The position numbers and the translations under genes were made by a program. The notes below the pieces were generated by a model. It made no database searches, had not been told where the DNA came from, and worked only from the letters and a program-made list of their open reading frames with translations. Positions 46,601 to 47,905 of a stretch of 64,000 bases of DNA are shown piece by piece. How positions within the stretch are numbered: the first letter of the stretch is position 1; every line of letters starts with the position of its first letter. Source of the DNA: Brienomyrus brachyistius (taxonomy: Eukaryota; Chordata; Actinopteri; Osteoglossiformes; Mormyridae); NCBI RefSeq assembly GCF_023856365.1, contig NC_064554.1, forward strand, positions 11,144,801 to 11,208,800. The letters are read 5' to 3'.

Positions 46601-47877
46601 TCTTTGGGCAAGAATAAAACCTGCTTTAAAGGAAGACACTCTGTACATTAGGAGGTGAATTAAGAGAAGCAGTCTGTCTGGTCAGTGATTTGCTGTTTTC
46701 AAACTGCCCTCTGAACCTCCTTTGCTGGTGTGTGGGCTGCACTGGCCACCCAGCAAACCAGGCTTTTTCCTGGGGAGGGGTGGGCAGCAAAATGTATTGT
46801 GTGTGCCACCGCCCCACCCAGGTTGGCCAGATTTACTGTGGAGGAGCGGACGGACGGATGGATGGATGGATGAATGGATGGAGATCTACAGTACAGAGTA
46901 AGAGACTTCTCTGGTGGCCTTTCTGGTGTGGGGGCGATGCTGCCTGTGCCCAGAGGATCACATGACATGGGGACGATCCCTCACCCGCCGAGCAGAGCAG
47001 GGGTGGGGGTCAGCTTGTTGGAATCCTTCTGTGTCTCTCTAACAGAAGTGAAGAGCTTTCTGGAATGGGGGCCTTTCTGCATGAGAGCACTGCCAACCCT
47101 TCACAGCGATTTTAAACATCCCGGGGGGGGGGCAAGACCTACAAATCTAAACGCTGTGGGGTCAGCGGCCCTGGCACAGCCGTCACGAGATGAGGAGCGA
47201 GCTTAAAAAAGGATGACGGGACCACGTGTGTGTTTACTGTCAGGCTATACGGGGGGGACAGGCTCGCACACACCCTCGGCCTCCCGCCTCCCACGCCGGC
47301 GGGGGATCGAGGCTGCTGCCAATTAAATGCCTATGGATGGTGTGGAGATTTTCTCAGCGGCTGGATCCTGTCCAGTCAGCATTCCCACCACTGGATGCCC
47401 CTGATGCAAATTCCCTTGCTTAAGAACGAAACAGCTCAGCAAACAGATTTACACATTGGCAGAGGATTAAGCAGAACCGGATCCAGTAATGGGAGATTCG
47501 GCAGGGGGACAGGACATCTAGGGCGGGACGGAAGCCATGAACAGACACTGCTTGCATGAACAGTTCATAATCAATATTTACAGCGACATCTCATCGCCGG
47601 AGACAGAGGGAGGCTCTGAGAGAGGCTGCGAGGATGAAAAGCGGAGGGATGACAGGGACACGAAAGAAGGAAAGACACAGCGAAACGTTTTGTGACTTCG
47701 AGCAAGAGAACAAAAGGTGCAGTGATGGAGGGAGATGGAGGGTTTGAGCAGGTGGGGACACTTGCCTGCAGGACCTGGCAGCGGTCGGAGGAGCAGTCGA
47801 TGTTCTCGCAGGGCTGGTACATGCCCAGGGTGACGCAGTTCAGCAGGATCACCATGATGCTGATGCGCTCGAACCAC
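1596..47877 (-). CDS. cacna1i: T-type calcium channel alpha-1 subunit, Cav3.3-like, 30 exons visible (partial at both ends)
   Basis: Pore-forming subunit of a low-voltage-activated calcium channel in the plasma membrane, with four homologous six-helix domains. Joining 30 minus-strand exons gives 1,684 codons with every exon phase matching and no internal stop. The pore loops read LEGW (Glu287), QEDW (Glu720), SKDGW (Asp1262) and TGDNW (Asp1560), the EEDD filter of T-type channels. S4 helices with Arg/Lys every third residue are visible in all four domains. Paralogue choice rests on remembered family sequence: YQPC after IS1, GIM and RECCL in the domain I loop, [16 protein letters not shown] and LVCN all favour Cav3.3 (CACNA1I). 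The IS3-S4 loop has LQN rather than the GHN of Cav3.2. The N-terminus (beyond 64000) and distal C-terminus (before 1) are missing. Family assignment is near certain; the paralogue is likely. Confidence 0.95.
2285..2435 (-). mobile_element. tRNA-type SINE fragment
   Basis: On the minus strand the segment has an A-box-like TGGCTCAGTAGAGTTAGG and a B-box-like GGGTTGCAGCCC, at the spacing expected for a tRNA-derived SINE head. It is the widespread fish repeat ending in the ordinary 'lacking a tail' form, intronic and antisense to nothing coding. Limits are approximate. Confidence 0.5.
2498..2709 (-). repeat. Minisatellite beginning at the 2710-2831 exon donor, repeating AAG|GTAGGT
   Basis: About five irregular units of roughly 35-50 nt. 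On the coding strand each contains CCTCAG, then GAGCTCCTGAAG (or a one-base variant), then GTAGGT, with (GTAG)n expansions of varying length. The array begins at the true donor ATGAAG|gtaggc, so the donor context itself is multiplied. Confidence 0.85.
2710..2831 (-). CDS. cacna1i: cacna1i exon: domain IV pore and selectivity filter
   Basis: Encodes residues 1528-1567: [35 protein letters not shown] and NGIMK, with filter Asp1560. With split Val1527 it reads LVCNED, as in Cav3.3. The acceptor is CCCCAG|TG and the donor ATGAAG|gtaggc. The donor is immediately followed by a minisatellite built from the same AAG/GTAGG context. Confidence 0.96.
2885..3420. repeat. AT-rich degenerate repeat in the intron between the pore and IVS5 exons
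   Basis: A run of T-rich short motifs (TTTTCAGTTT, TTTTTATTT, TTTCAATTTAG) repeated without fixed spacing. Composition is much more A/T-rich than the surrounding sequence, which suggests an old inserted element. The family was not identified. Confidence 0.35.
3470..3548 (-). CDS. cacna1i: cacna1i exon: IVS5
   Basis: A 79-nt exon encoding residues 1501-1526, [20 protein letters not shown] then ELFGEL, which is helix IVS5. The acceptor is TTGCAG|GTG and the donor CTGG|gtgagt. A 3.3-kb intron carrying LINE and SINE insertions separates it from the previous exon. Confidence 0.96.
4125..6345 (+). mobile_element. Broken non-LTR retrotransposon (LINE) with reverse transcriptase
   Basis: Plus-strand reverse transcriptase fragments: [20 protein letters not shown], then [16 protein letters not shown], then [10 protein letters not shown] near 4705-4731. 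A frame change follows, and FADDT lies near 4798. A later piece reads [15 protein letters not shown] and [14 protein letters not shown]. The N-terminal part, including any endonuclease, is missing, so the copy is 5'-truncated. The 3' end has AAATAAA and a short (TCA)n tail at about 6320-6340. It lies in a channel intron, antisense to the channel, and at least two frame breaks make it non-functional. Membership is in the Jockey/CR1/L2-like group in a broad sense; the exact clade was not determined. Confidence 0.85.
5943..6300 (+). mobile_element. tRNA-derived SINE nested in the LINE 3' region
   Basis: It starts with a GGCGTCATGGTGGTGCAGTG-type head, with an A box around GGTGCAGTGGTTAGCAC and a B box GGGTTCGAGTC. 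It continues through the common fish body (GTGTGGAGTTTGCATG, CCACAGTCCAAAAACATG, GGGATAGGCTCCGGACC) and ends in (ATGG)n. A 10-bp direct repeat TATATGTTCG flanks it at 5933-5942 and 6301-6310, which marks the insertion site inside the older LINE. Confidence 0.9.
6844..6914 (-). CDS. cacna1i: cacna1i exon: end of IVS4 and IVS4-S5 linker
   Basis: A 71-nt exon encoding residues 1478-1500, [20 protein letters not shown] then LPQ. It is too short to show as an open frame. It was found because the codon split G|TG gives the required Val, and both phases fit. The acceptor CCCAG|TG follows a run of C on the coding strand. The donor is CAG|gtacat. Confidence 0.95.
7250..7585 (+). repeat. Minisatellite rich in CCAATCAGGACAGTG
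   Basis: Irregular units of about 25-40 nt built from CAGGCCAATCAGGACAGTG and GACAACAG blocks, about ten copies. Every unit carries a CCAAT core. It lies in the intron between the IVS4 and IVS4-S5 exons. Confidence 0.8.
7860..7993 (-). CDS. cacna1i: cacna1i exon: IVS3 and voltage sensor IVS4
   Basis: Encodes residues 1433-1476: [32 protein letters not shown] and [12 protein letters not shown] with basic residues every third position. The acceptor is CCGCAG|G and the donor CGCG|gtgagc. Confidence 0.97.
7994..8632. other. Intron between IVS2 and IVS3-S4 exons; short duplication only
   Basis: A roughly 53-nt segment (CACTCCGGACC...CATGCA, then CACTCCCGACC...CATGCA) is present twice at about 8016-8110. 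Nothing else recognisable was seen. Confidence 0.5.
8633..8742 (-). CDS. cacna1i: cacna1i exon: IVS2
   Basis: Encodes residues 1396-1431: [36 protein letters not shown], then two bases of Arg1432. The acceptor is CTCCAG|TCC and the donor GACAG|gtaaac. [15 protein letters not shown] across the junction is the conserved IVS2-S3 loop. Confidence 0.96.
9004..9155 (-). CDS. cacna1i: cacna1i exon: pre-domain IV segment and IVS1
   Basis: Encodes residues 1346-1395: [39 protein letters not shown] and [11 protein letters not shown]. The acceptor CACCTAG|AG has an A/C-run pyrimidine tract made mostly of C. The donor is CAC|gtgagg. Confidence 0.96.
9521..9713 (-). CDS. cacna1i: cacna1i exon: IIIS6 and III-IV linker
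   Basis: Encodes residues 1281-1344: [16 protein letters not shown], helix [20 protein letters not shown], then the charged [19 protein letters not shown] and IRRMEKKRR. The acceptor is AAACAG|CCC and the donor CGGA|gtaagg. The split codon (A|AG) gives Lys, so the junction reads KRRKAQ as in Cav3.3. Confidence 0.97.
9714..11371. other. Intron between the domain III filter exon and the IIIS6 exon; nothing recognised
   Basis: About 1.7 kb. There are short AAAACA(T/C)-type repeats at 9765-9845 next to the acceptor side, and a C run at 10428-10438. No exon, RNA gene or mobile element could be supported. Confidence 0.5.
11372..11461 (-). CDS. cacna1i: cacna1i exon: domain III selectivity filter
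   Basis: Encodes residues 1251-1280, [20 protein letters not shown] then [10 protein letters not shown], with the filter Asp1262. It is 30 codons in phase 0. The acceptor lies behind a C-dominated tract that runs into a (CA/TG)n microsatellite. The donor is CAG|gtgagg. Confidence 0.97.
11523..11556. repeat. (CA)n microsatellite
   Basis: About 17 CA dinucleotides in the 176-nt intron before the domain III filter exon, 62 nt upstream of its acceptor. Confidence 0.95.
11638..11763 (-). CDS. cacna1i: cacna1i exon: extracellular loop before the domain III pore
   Basis: Encodes residues 1209-1250 in phase 0: [36 protein letters not shown] and FDNLGQ. Two overlapping sequons (NIT, NKS) could be glycosylated. 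The acceptor is CTTCCAG|CTC and the donor CAG|gtacgt. Confidence 0.97.
11975..12101 (-). CDS. cacna1i: cacna1i exon: IIIS4-S5 linker and IIIS5
   Basis: Encodes residues 1167-1208, [20 protein letters not shown] then [20 protein letters not shown] and VQ. The acceptor is CTCCAG|G and the donor CAG|gtgaga. The intron between the sensor exon and this one is 94 nt. Confidence 0.97.
12196..12374 (-). CDS. cacna1i: cacna1i exon: IIIS3 and voltage sensor IIIS4
   Basis: Encodes residues 1107-1165: [24 protein letters not shown]3 [17 protein letters not shown], then [20 protein letters not shown] with basic residues every third position. The acceptor CGCAG|GTG follows a run of about 16 C on the coding strand. 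The donor is CTCAG|gtcagc. Confidence 0.97.
12375..13062. other. Intron between IIIS2 and IIIS3-S4 exons
   Basis: It contains a C run at the acceptor and a short duplication, GACAGGAAGTGCACATCCATGC, at about 12810 and 12871 (two copies 61 nt apart). No gene was seen. Confidence 0.5.
13063..13131 (-). CDS. cacna1i: cacna1i exon: IIIS2
   Basis: A 69-nt exon in phase 0 encoding residues 1084-1106, [20 protein letters not shown] then TLK, which is helix IIIS2. The acceptor is CCCCAG|GAA and the donor AAG|gtaaga. The intron before it is only 98 nt. Confidence 0.96.
13230..13353 (-). CDS. cacna1i: cacna1i exon: IIIS1
   Basis: Encodes residues 1043-1083: [18 protein letters not shown], helix [16 protein letters not shown], then KIHQGSL. 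The acceptor is CACACAG|G and the donor CTG|gtgaga. [14 protein letters not shown] is a Cav3.3 hallmark. Confidence 0.97.
13354..14510. other. Intron between the pre-IIIS1 and IIIS1 exons; nothing recognised
   Basis: About 1.16 kb of unique-looking sequence. No exon, repeat array or element could be supported. Confidence 0.5.
14511..14611 (-). CDS. cacna1i: cacna1i exon: end of the II-III linker before IIIS1
   Basis: Encodes residues 1009-1041, [20 protein letters not shown] then [13 protein letters not shown], and two bases of Lys1042. CFRVQKM and [10 protein letters not shown] match Cav3.3. The acceptor is CCCACAG|AGC and the donor ACAA|gtcagt. Confidence 0.96.
15186..15674 (-). CDS. cacna1i: cacna1i exon: main II-III linker
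   Basis: Encodes residues 846-1008, 163 codons in phase 0. Landmarks are [12 protein letters not shown] near the start, EHESLLS, a Pro/Leu-rich run, [25 protein letters not shown] and the acidic end [26 protein letters not shown] and EEIDY match Cav3.3. The segment is intracellular and largely disordered. The acceptor is GTGCAG|TGT and the donor GACTAT|gtgagt. It is the longest exon in the window and very GC-rich. Confidence 0.93.
15737..15850 (-). mobile_element. SINE 3'-end remnant
   Basis: It starts with (ATCC)n followed by a degenerate form of the SINE body (CTTATCCAGTACAGGTTCAG, GGACCTGGAGC, GGCAGCATAG). This is the reverse complement of the tail region of the SINE at 5943-6300. Confidence 0.55.
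15905..16025. repeat. Short tandem repeat, about three 36-40 nt copies
   Basis: Copies of CAGACAGTC(T/C)ACATTTT(C/T)GCTCCCTCC with minor variation, in the 1.5-kb II-III linker intron. Confidence 0.7.
16375..17180. repeat. CAGCACAG-type irregular minisatellite around the duplicated linker exon
   Basis: Blocks of CAGCACAGCAGACGGCTCAG, GTGTGTCACAGCAG and close variants, not in strict register. The array starts about 20 nt after the donor of the 17191-17333 exon, is interrupted by the 16710-16793 exon copy, and resumes after that copy's donor. Two blocks at 16540-16625 are nearly identical (51-nt repeat). Confidence 0.8.
16710..16793 (-). CDS. Duplicated copy of the RKSS linker exon; possible cassette exon or pseudo-exon
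   Basis: An 84-nt open segment with the same donor context (CTG|gtgagcacagg) as the 17191-17333 exon, 481 nt further along the transcript. It reads [20 protein letters not shown] then GNMEPCSL, so RKSS has become RNSS. A candidate acceptor TACCAG|GCG gives phase 0 in and 0 out, so inclusion would add 28 residues without breaking the frame. The pyrimidine tract is poor because it lies within a CAGCACAG-type array. Most differences from the parent change the amino acid, but there is no stop and no indel. Whether it is spliced in cannot be told from sequence. Confidence 0.45.
17191..17333 (-). CDS. cacna1i: cacna1i exon: II-III linker with RKSS motif
   Basis: Encodes residues 799-845: [14 protein letters not shown], a Pro/Ala stretch, then [19 protein letters not shown] and [11 protein letters not shown] and LGSRKSSV match the remembered Cav3.3 linker. 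RKSS is a possible site for basophilic kinases. The acceptor is TTCCAG|AC and the donor CTG|gtgagc. The 3' half is duplicated 481 nt downstream. Confidence 0.92.
17962..18052 (-). CDS. cacna1i: cacna1i exon: start of the II-III linker
   Basis: Encodes residues 768-797, [19 protein letters not shown] and a basic EKRRDS segment, plus one base of Asp798. GDANRSYS is close to Cav3.3. The acceptor CTTCACAG|GGC is preceded by roughly 240 nt of almost pure C/T sequence on the coding strand. The donor is CTCAG|gtagct. Confidence 0.93.
18060..18310. repeat. Long polypurine/polypyrimidine tract next to an acceptor
   Basis: About 250 nt made almost only of A and G on the plus strand (GAGGA, GGAAGA, GGACAG blocks), that is C and T on the coding strand. 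It ends within about 10 nt of the acceptor of the 17962-18052 exon. Confidence 0.9.
18637..18710. repeat. 20-nt tandem repeat, about 3.5 copies
   Basis: Unit TATGCGTATCGTCACTGCAC with variants, in the AT-rich intron after the IIS6 exon. Confidence 0.85.
18874..19029 (-). CDS. cacna1i: cacna1i exon: domain II selectivity filter and IIS6
   Basis: Encodes residues 716-767, 52 codons in phase 0. [20 protein letters not shown] contains the filter Glu720. Helix IIS6 follows as [26 protein letters not shown] agrees with Cav3.3. The donor is AGAG|gtgcgg. Confidence 0.97.
19121..19238 (-). CDS. cacna1i: cacna1i exon: end of IIS5 and pore helix of domain II
   Basis: Encodes residues 677-715, [19 protein letters not shown] then the pore helix [25 protein letters not shown] agrees with remembered Cav3.3, where Cav3.2 has GMHLFGCKFSL. 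The acceptor is CCGCAG|C and the donor CAG|gtgagc. Confidence 0.97.
19774..19959 (-). CDS. cacna1i: cacna1i exon: IIS3, voltage sensor IIS4 and IIS5
   Basis: Encodes residues 615-675. [13 protein letters not shown] leads to the sensor [20 protein letters not shown], then [19 protein letters not shown] and the IIS5 helix LLMLFIFIF. The acceptor CAG|C follows an uninterrupted run of about 18 C on the coding strand. The donor is AG|gtctgt. The intron before it is only 112 nt. Confidence 0.97.
20072..20223 (-). CDS. cacna1i: cacna1i exon: IIS1-S2 loop, IIS2 and start of IIS3
   Basis: Encodes residues 564-613 ([47 protein letters not shown]) and two bases of Ser614. The acceptor is CTCCAG|CCA and the donor CATCAG|gtctgg. 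LRNPYNIFD is the conserved IIS2-S3 loop. Confidence 0.96.
20224..23489. other. Intron between the IIS1 and IIS2 exons, unique part
   Basis: About 3.3 kb before the 90-nt array. The only element recognised is a SINE-tail remnant, (TCCA)n then TTTTCCAAACCGCTTATCC at about 21762-21793. No exon or RNA gene was supported. Several stretches (20500-20900, 22040-22420) are plain moderately AT-rich sequence that could hold conserved non-coding DNA, which cannot be judged here. Confidence 0.5.
23490..24210 (-). repeat. 90-nt tandem array made of exon end, splice donor and intron start, eight copies
   Basis: Copies start every 90 nt (donor-side exon base at 23518, 23608, 23698, 23788, 23878, 23968, 24058 and 24148). 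Each unit has 63 nt equal to the last 21 codons of the 24148-24563 exon and 27 nt of intron beginning gtaaac. The copy at 24148 is the real exon end; seven lie in the intron. The last codon is CAG at 23608, 23968 and 24148 but TAG in the other five. The 296-codon plus-strand open frame here is only the complement of this array. Confidence 0.97.
24148..24563 (-). CDS. cacna1i: cacna1i exon: distal I-II linker and IIS1
   Basis: Encodes residues 426-563. The linker is acidic ([24 protein letters not shown]) and followed by [12 protein letters not shown] and helix IIS1 [19 protein letters not shown]. The acceptor is TGATCTAG|TA after a good pyrimidine tract; the donor is CAG|gtaaac. The last 63 nt of this exon, the donor and the first 27 nt of the intron form the unit of a tandem array that continues into the intron. 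The first donor is the only one that keeps the frame open. Confidence 0.92.
24738..25071 (-). CDS. cacna1i: cacna1i exon: end of IS6 and proximal I-II linker (gating brake)
   Basis: Encodes residues 314-424. It starts [18 protein letters not shown] (end of IS6), then [39 protein letters not shown] and a basic stretch LRKARRR. In T-type channels this proximal linker forms a helix-loop-helix brake on low-voltage opening. The rest is poorly conserved, rich in Gly, Arg and Pro. The end is set at CAGCAGA|gtgagt, because a split Ile codon (A|TA) then keeps the frame open into the next exon. Confidence 0.92.
25830..26130. mobile_element. Short inverted-repeat (MITE-like) element
   Basis: CGTACTTATGTTCTTG at 25857-25872 is matched in inverse orientation by CAAGAGCATAAGTACG at 26075-26090 (15 of 16 bases). 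A weaker match outward takes in TTTCTCAA and TTGAGAAG. The inner sequence has no coding capacity. Limits are approximate. Confidence 0.6.
26131..28186. other. Intron between the domain I filter exon and the IS6/gating-brake exon; one microsatellite
   Basis: A (TG)n run lies at 26769-26789, followed by a G run. The rest looks unique. No gene or RNA could be supported. Confidence 0.5.
28187..28279 (-). CDS. cacna1i: cacna1i exon: domain I selectivity filter and start of IS6
   Basis: Encodes residues 283-313, exactly 31 codons. [20 protein letters not shown] carries the filter glutamate (Glu287), followed by [10 protein letters not shown], the first half of IS6. The acceptor is CTCAG|GTG and the donor ATC|gtaagt. 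Both phases are 0. Confidence 0.97.
28338..28675. repeat. (GT)n(AT)n(AG)n and a microsatellite-linked dispersed element, filling a small intron
   Basis: (GT)n, (AT)n and (AG)n runs at about 28360-28453 are followed by an element with ACTCATGGTTAAGGTAGGTA, GGGGTTAAGG, CATAGAAATGAATGGAC and CACAAAGATATGAGTAGAGG, then a second GT-rich run. A clearly related copy is at 61120-61375, also next to (TG)n. The element reaches the donor of the 28679-29021 exon, so it makes up most of the 399-nt intron. Confidence 0.85.
28679..29021 (-). CDS. cacna1i: cacna1i exon: large extracellular loop and pore helix of domain I
   Basis: Encodes residues 169-282. The loop contains [15 protein letters not shown], a Cys-rich GRECCLD segment, an NGS sequon and [12 protein letters not shown]. 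It then runs into the pore helix [17 protein letters not shown]. The acceptor TTCCCAG|C gives a CT|C Leu junction with the previous exon. Loop cysteines and the EEDDE run agree with Cav3.3. The donor CAG|gtgctg is weak beyond the GT and runs directly into a CA/GT-rich repeat. Confidence 0.94.
29022..32860. other. Intron between the IS5 exon and the large-loop exon, unique part
   Basis: It holds a run of 27 C at 29253-29279, a SINE at 30440-30672 and TA/TG-rich sequence at 32138-32205. No additional exon was recognised. Confidence 0.5.
30440..30672 (+). mobile_element. tRNA-type SINE
   Basis: The head has CCTAGCAAGCACAGCTGGC and a B-box-like GGTTGTGGACTCGAGCCCC. The end has an A run and AAAGCATCTGCCAAAAAAAT, the usual tail of tRNA-derived fish SINEs (AAAGCGTCTGCYAAAT). 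Confidence 0.6.
32865..33235. repeat. (CAGA)n-based minisatellite next to the IS5 exon donor
   Basis: CAGACAGACAGACACAGACAGG-type blocks with a higher-order period (GGCAGTCTGGCAGACAGAC and GACAGGCTGGCAGACAG recur). It ends about 30 nt from the donor of the 33266-33425 exon. It is open in several frames in both directions because of its 4-nt base unit. Confidence 0.93.
33266..33425 (-). CDS. cacna1i: cacna1i exon: IS4-S5 linker, IS5 and start of the domain I pore loop
   Basis: Encodes residues 116-167: [17 protein letters not shown] (linker), then helix IS5 with [19 protein letters not shown], then the extracellular [13 protein letters not shown]. The acceptor is CCCCAG|GC and the donor CCCT|gtgagt. 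The exact phase on both sides (2 in, 2 out) joins its neighbours. A CAGA/TCTG-type array begins about 30 nt past the donor. Confidence 0.96.
33600..34000. repeat. Degenerate tandem repeat, about 36-40 nt unit
   Basis: Repeated AACAGGAAGC(T/C)GAGCGTATCGGGGA-like blocks, about ten copies with much divergence, just past the acceptor side of the 33266-33425 exon. Confidence 0.75.
34960..36805. repeat. 41-nt minisatellite, about 44 copies
   Basis: Unit CGGAGGTGCTCCGCGTCGGA followed by AACGGAGCGCTCACAAACACT. Because 41 is not a multiple of 3, all three forward frames pass through the array in turn, giving open frames of up to 199 codons. Sub-families differ in CAGCGT versus CCGCGT or CCACGT and CACTCAC versus CGCTAAC, with blocks of similar copies together. 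Confidence 0.97.
36806..38156. other. Intron sequence between the 41-nt array and the IS4 exon; nothing recognised
   Basis: A poly-G/C tract at 38010-38035 and another at 38127-38145 flank the exon. Patches resembling an old element (GGGGCCCAAAATCTCTAGCAG and GGGGCCAAAAATTTCTAGG, near 37450 and 37720) suggest two related fragments of one repeat, not identified. Confidence 0.4.
38157..38254 (-). CDS. cacna1i: cacna1i exon: IS3-S4 loop and voltage sensor IS4
   Basis: Encodes residues 83-114, flanked by split Gly82 and Ser115. The loop reads [14 protein letters not shown]. The sensor [14 protein letters not shown] carries basic residues at every third position. The LQN tripeptide occupies the place where mammalian Cav3.2 has the metal-binding His (GHN), so that site is absent, as in Cav3.3. 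The donor is CCCA|gtgagt. An almost pure C tract follows the donor on the coding strand. Confidence 0.96.
39260..39415 (+). mobile_element. SINE head, degenerate
   Basis: GGTGGCACTATAGCTCAGCAC (A-box side), GGGTTTGAATCCCACC (B box), then GTGCAGATTGTGTGTTATTC and GTCATGTGGGTTTC, in the order of the SINE at 5943-6300. It leads directly into the 46-nt array. Confidence 0.7.
39416..39800 (+). repeat. 46-nt minisatellite, about eight copies, apparently grown from SINE body
   Basis: Unit GGCATACCGTCCGGGGCGTC followed by CCCTGCCCTGTACCATGGTA and CGGACC. Each unit contains the 12-bp perfect palindrome GTACCATGGTAC. The flanking partial copies (GGACTGGCATACCGTCCAGGG and GTCCCCTGCCTTGTTCC) read like the fish SINE body. 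Confidence 0.95.
40640..40682. repeat. (CA)n microsatellite
   Basis: About 18 CA units in the 7.8-kb intron between IS3 and IS4, preceded by two tandem copies of CGAAAGCTCACTGACACACG-like sequence at about 40515-40605. Confidence 0.9.
40945..41340. repeat. 15-nt minisatellite, about 26 copies
   Basis: Unit CGTGTGCCTGTCAGC with variants. The 15-nt period keeps every frame constant, which explains the repeated-pentapeptide open frames on both strands. Confidence 0.95.
41341..43870. other. Middle of the IS3-IS4 intron; nothing recognised
   Basis: About 2.5 kb of mixed composition without recognisable exon, RNA gene or element on either strand. Confidence 0.5.
43875..45375. repeat. 15-nt GC-rich minisatellite with higher-order units, about 100 copies
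   Basis: Alternating GAGCGTGGGCCGCTG and GAGCACGGGGCACTG modules, with inserts such as TGTGTACGGGGCACT and TCACTGATGCATGGG. A segment of about 90 nt ending GGTCACTGATGCATGGGCTG is repeated nearly exactly at 44390-44570. The 15-nt period gives long open frames on both strands (up to 162 codons) with no biological meaning. Confidence 0.95.
45376..46083. other. Intron sequence next to the IS2-S3 exon; nothing recognised
   Basis: Unique-looking, slightly AT-rich sequence on the donor side of the 46084-46217 exon. Confidence 0.5.
46084..46217 (-). CDS. cacna1i: cacna1i exon: IS2, IS2-S3 loop and IS3
   Basis: Encodes residues 38-81 plus two bases of Gly82. It contains IS2 ([20 protein letters not shown]), the intracellular [14 protein letters not shown] loop and the start of IS3 (FFIVMAG). 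The acceptor is CCGCAG|GCT and the donor GCAGG|gtgaga. The loop motif [12 protein letters not shown] is shared by all three T-type paralogues. Confidence 0.95.
46218..47765. other. Intron between the IS1 and IS2-S3 exons; small repeat only
   Basis: A (GGAT)n run lies at 46850-46881. This intron starts with the GC donor at 47764-47765 and ends with a normal CAG acceptor. Confidence 0.6.
47764..47765 (-). promoter_or_regulatory. GC 5' splice site
   Basis: The coding strand reads CTGCAG|GCAAGTG. The frame and the family sequence (DRCQVLQ then AFDAF) fix the junction between Gln and Ala, so the donor is GC. The surrounding bases match the strong consensus typical of GC-AG introns. Confidence 0.9.
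47766..47877 (-). CDS. cacna1i: cacna1i exon: IS1 and IS1-S2 loop (first exon in window)
   Basis: Encodes residues 1-37, [14 protein letters not shown] to the DRCQVLQ end, which is helix IS1 and the following extracellular loop with paired Cys. The exon has 112 nt: one base completing a codon (expected Pro, CC|G) and 37 codons. Its 5' boundary is not AG. The base before it is the end of GCCAC, and a perfect U12-type branch site (TTCCTTGAC) lies 15 nt upstream. Its donor is CAG|GCAAGT, a GC donor. The frame stays open upstream for 13 codons (about to 47917), but that part does not match the family and is intron. Confidence 0.93.
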
Positions 47878-47900
47878 GTGGCGGGCGGCCGGTCAAGGAA
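47878..47900 (-). promoter_or_regulatory. U12-type 3' splice site: branch sequence and AC terminus
   Basis: The coding strand has TTCCTTGAC (plus positions 47892-47900), a perfect match to the minor-spliceosome branch consensus TTCCTTRAC. Fifteen nt after the branch A the intron ends in AC, just before G-TGG-TTC. No AG at this point gives the right frame and family sequence. The matching 5' splice site (expected ATATCC or GTATCC) is outside the window. Confidence 0.85.
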
Positions 47901-47905
47901 GAAGC

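Noticed and set aside
1..47877. Assignment as cacna1h (Cav3.2)
   Set aside because: Several segments agree with Cav3.2, but loop and linker landmarks ([29 protein letters not shown]) fit Cav3.3 better.
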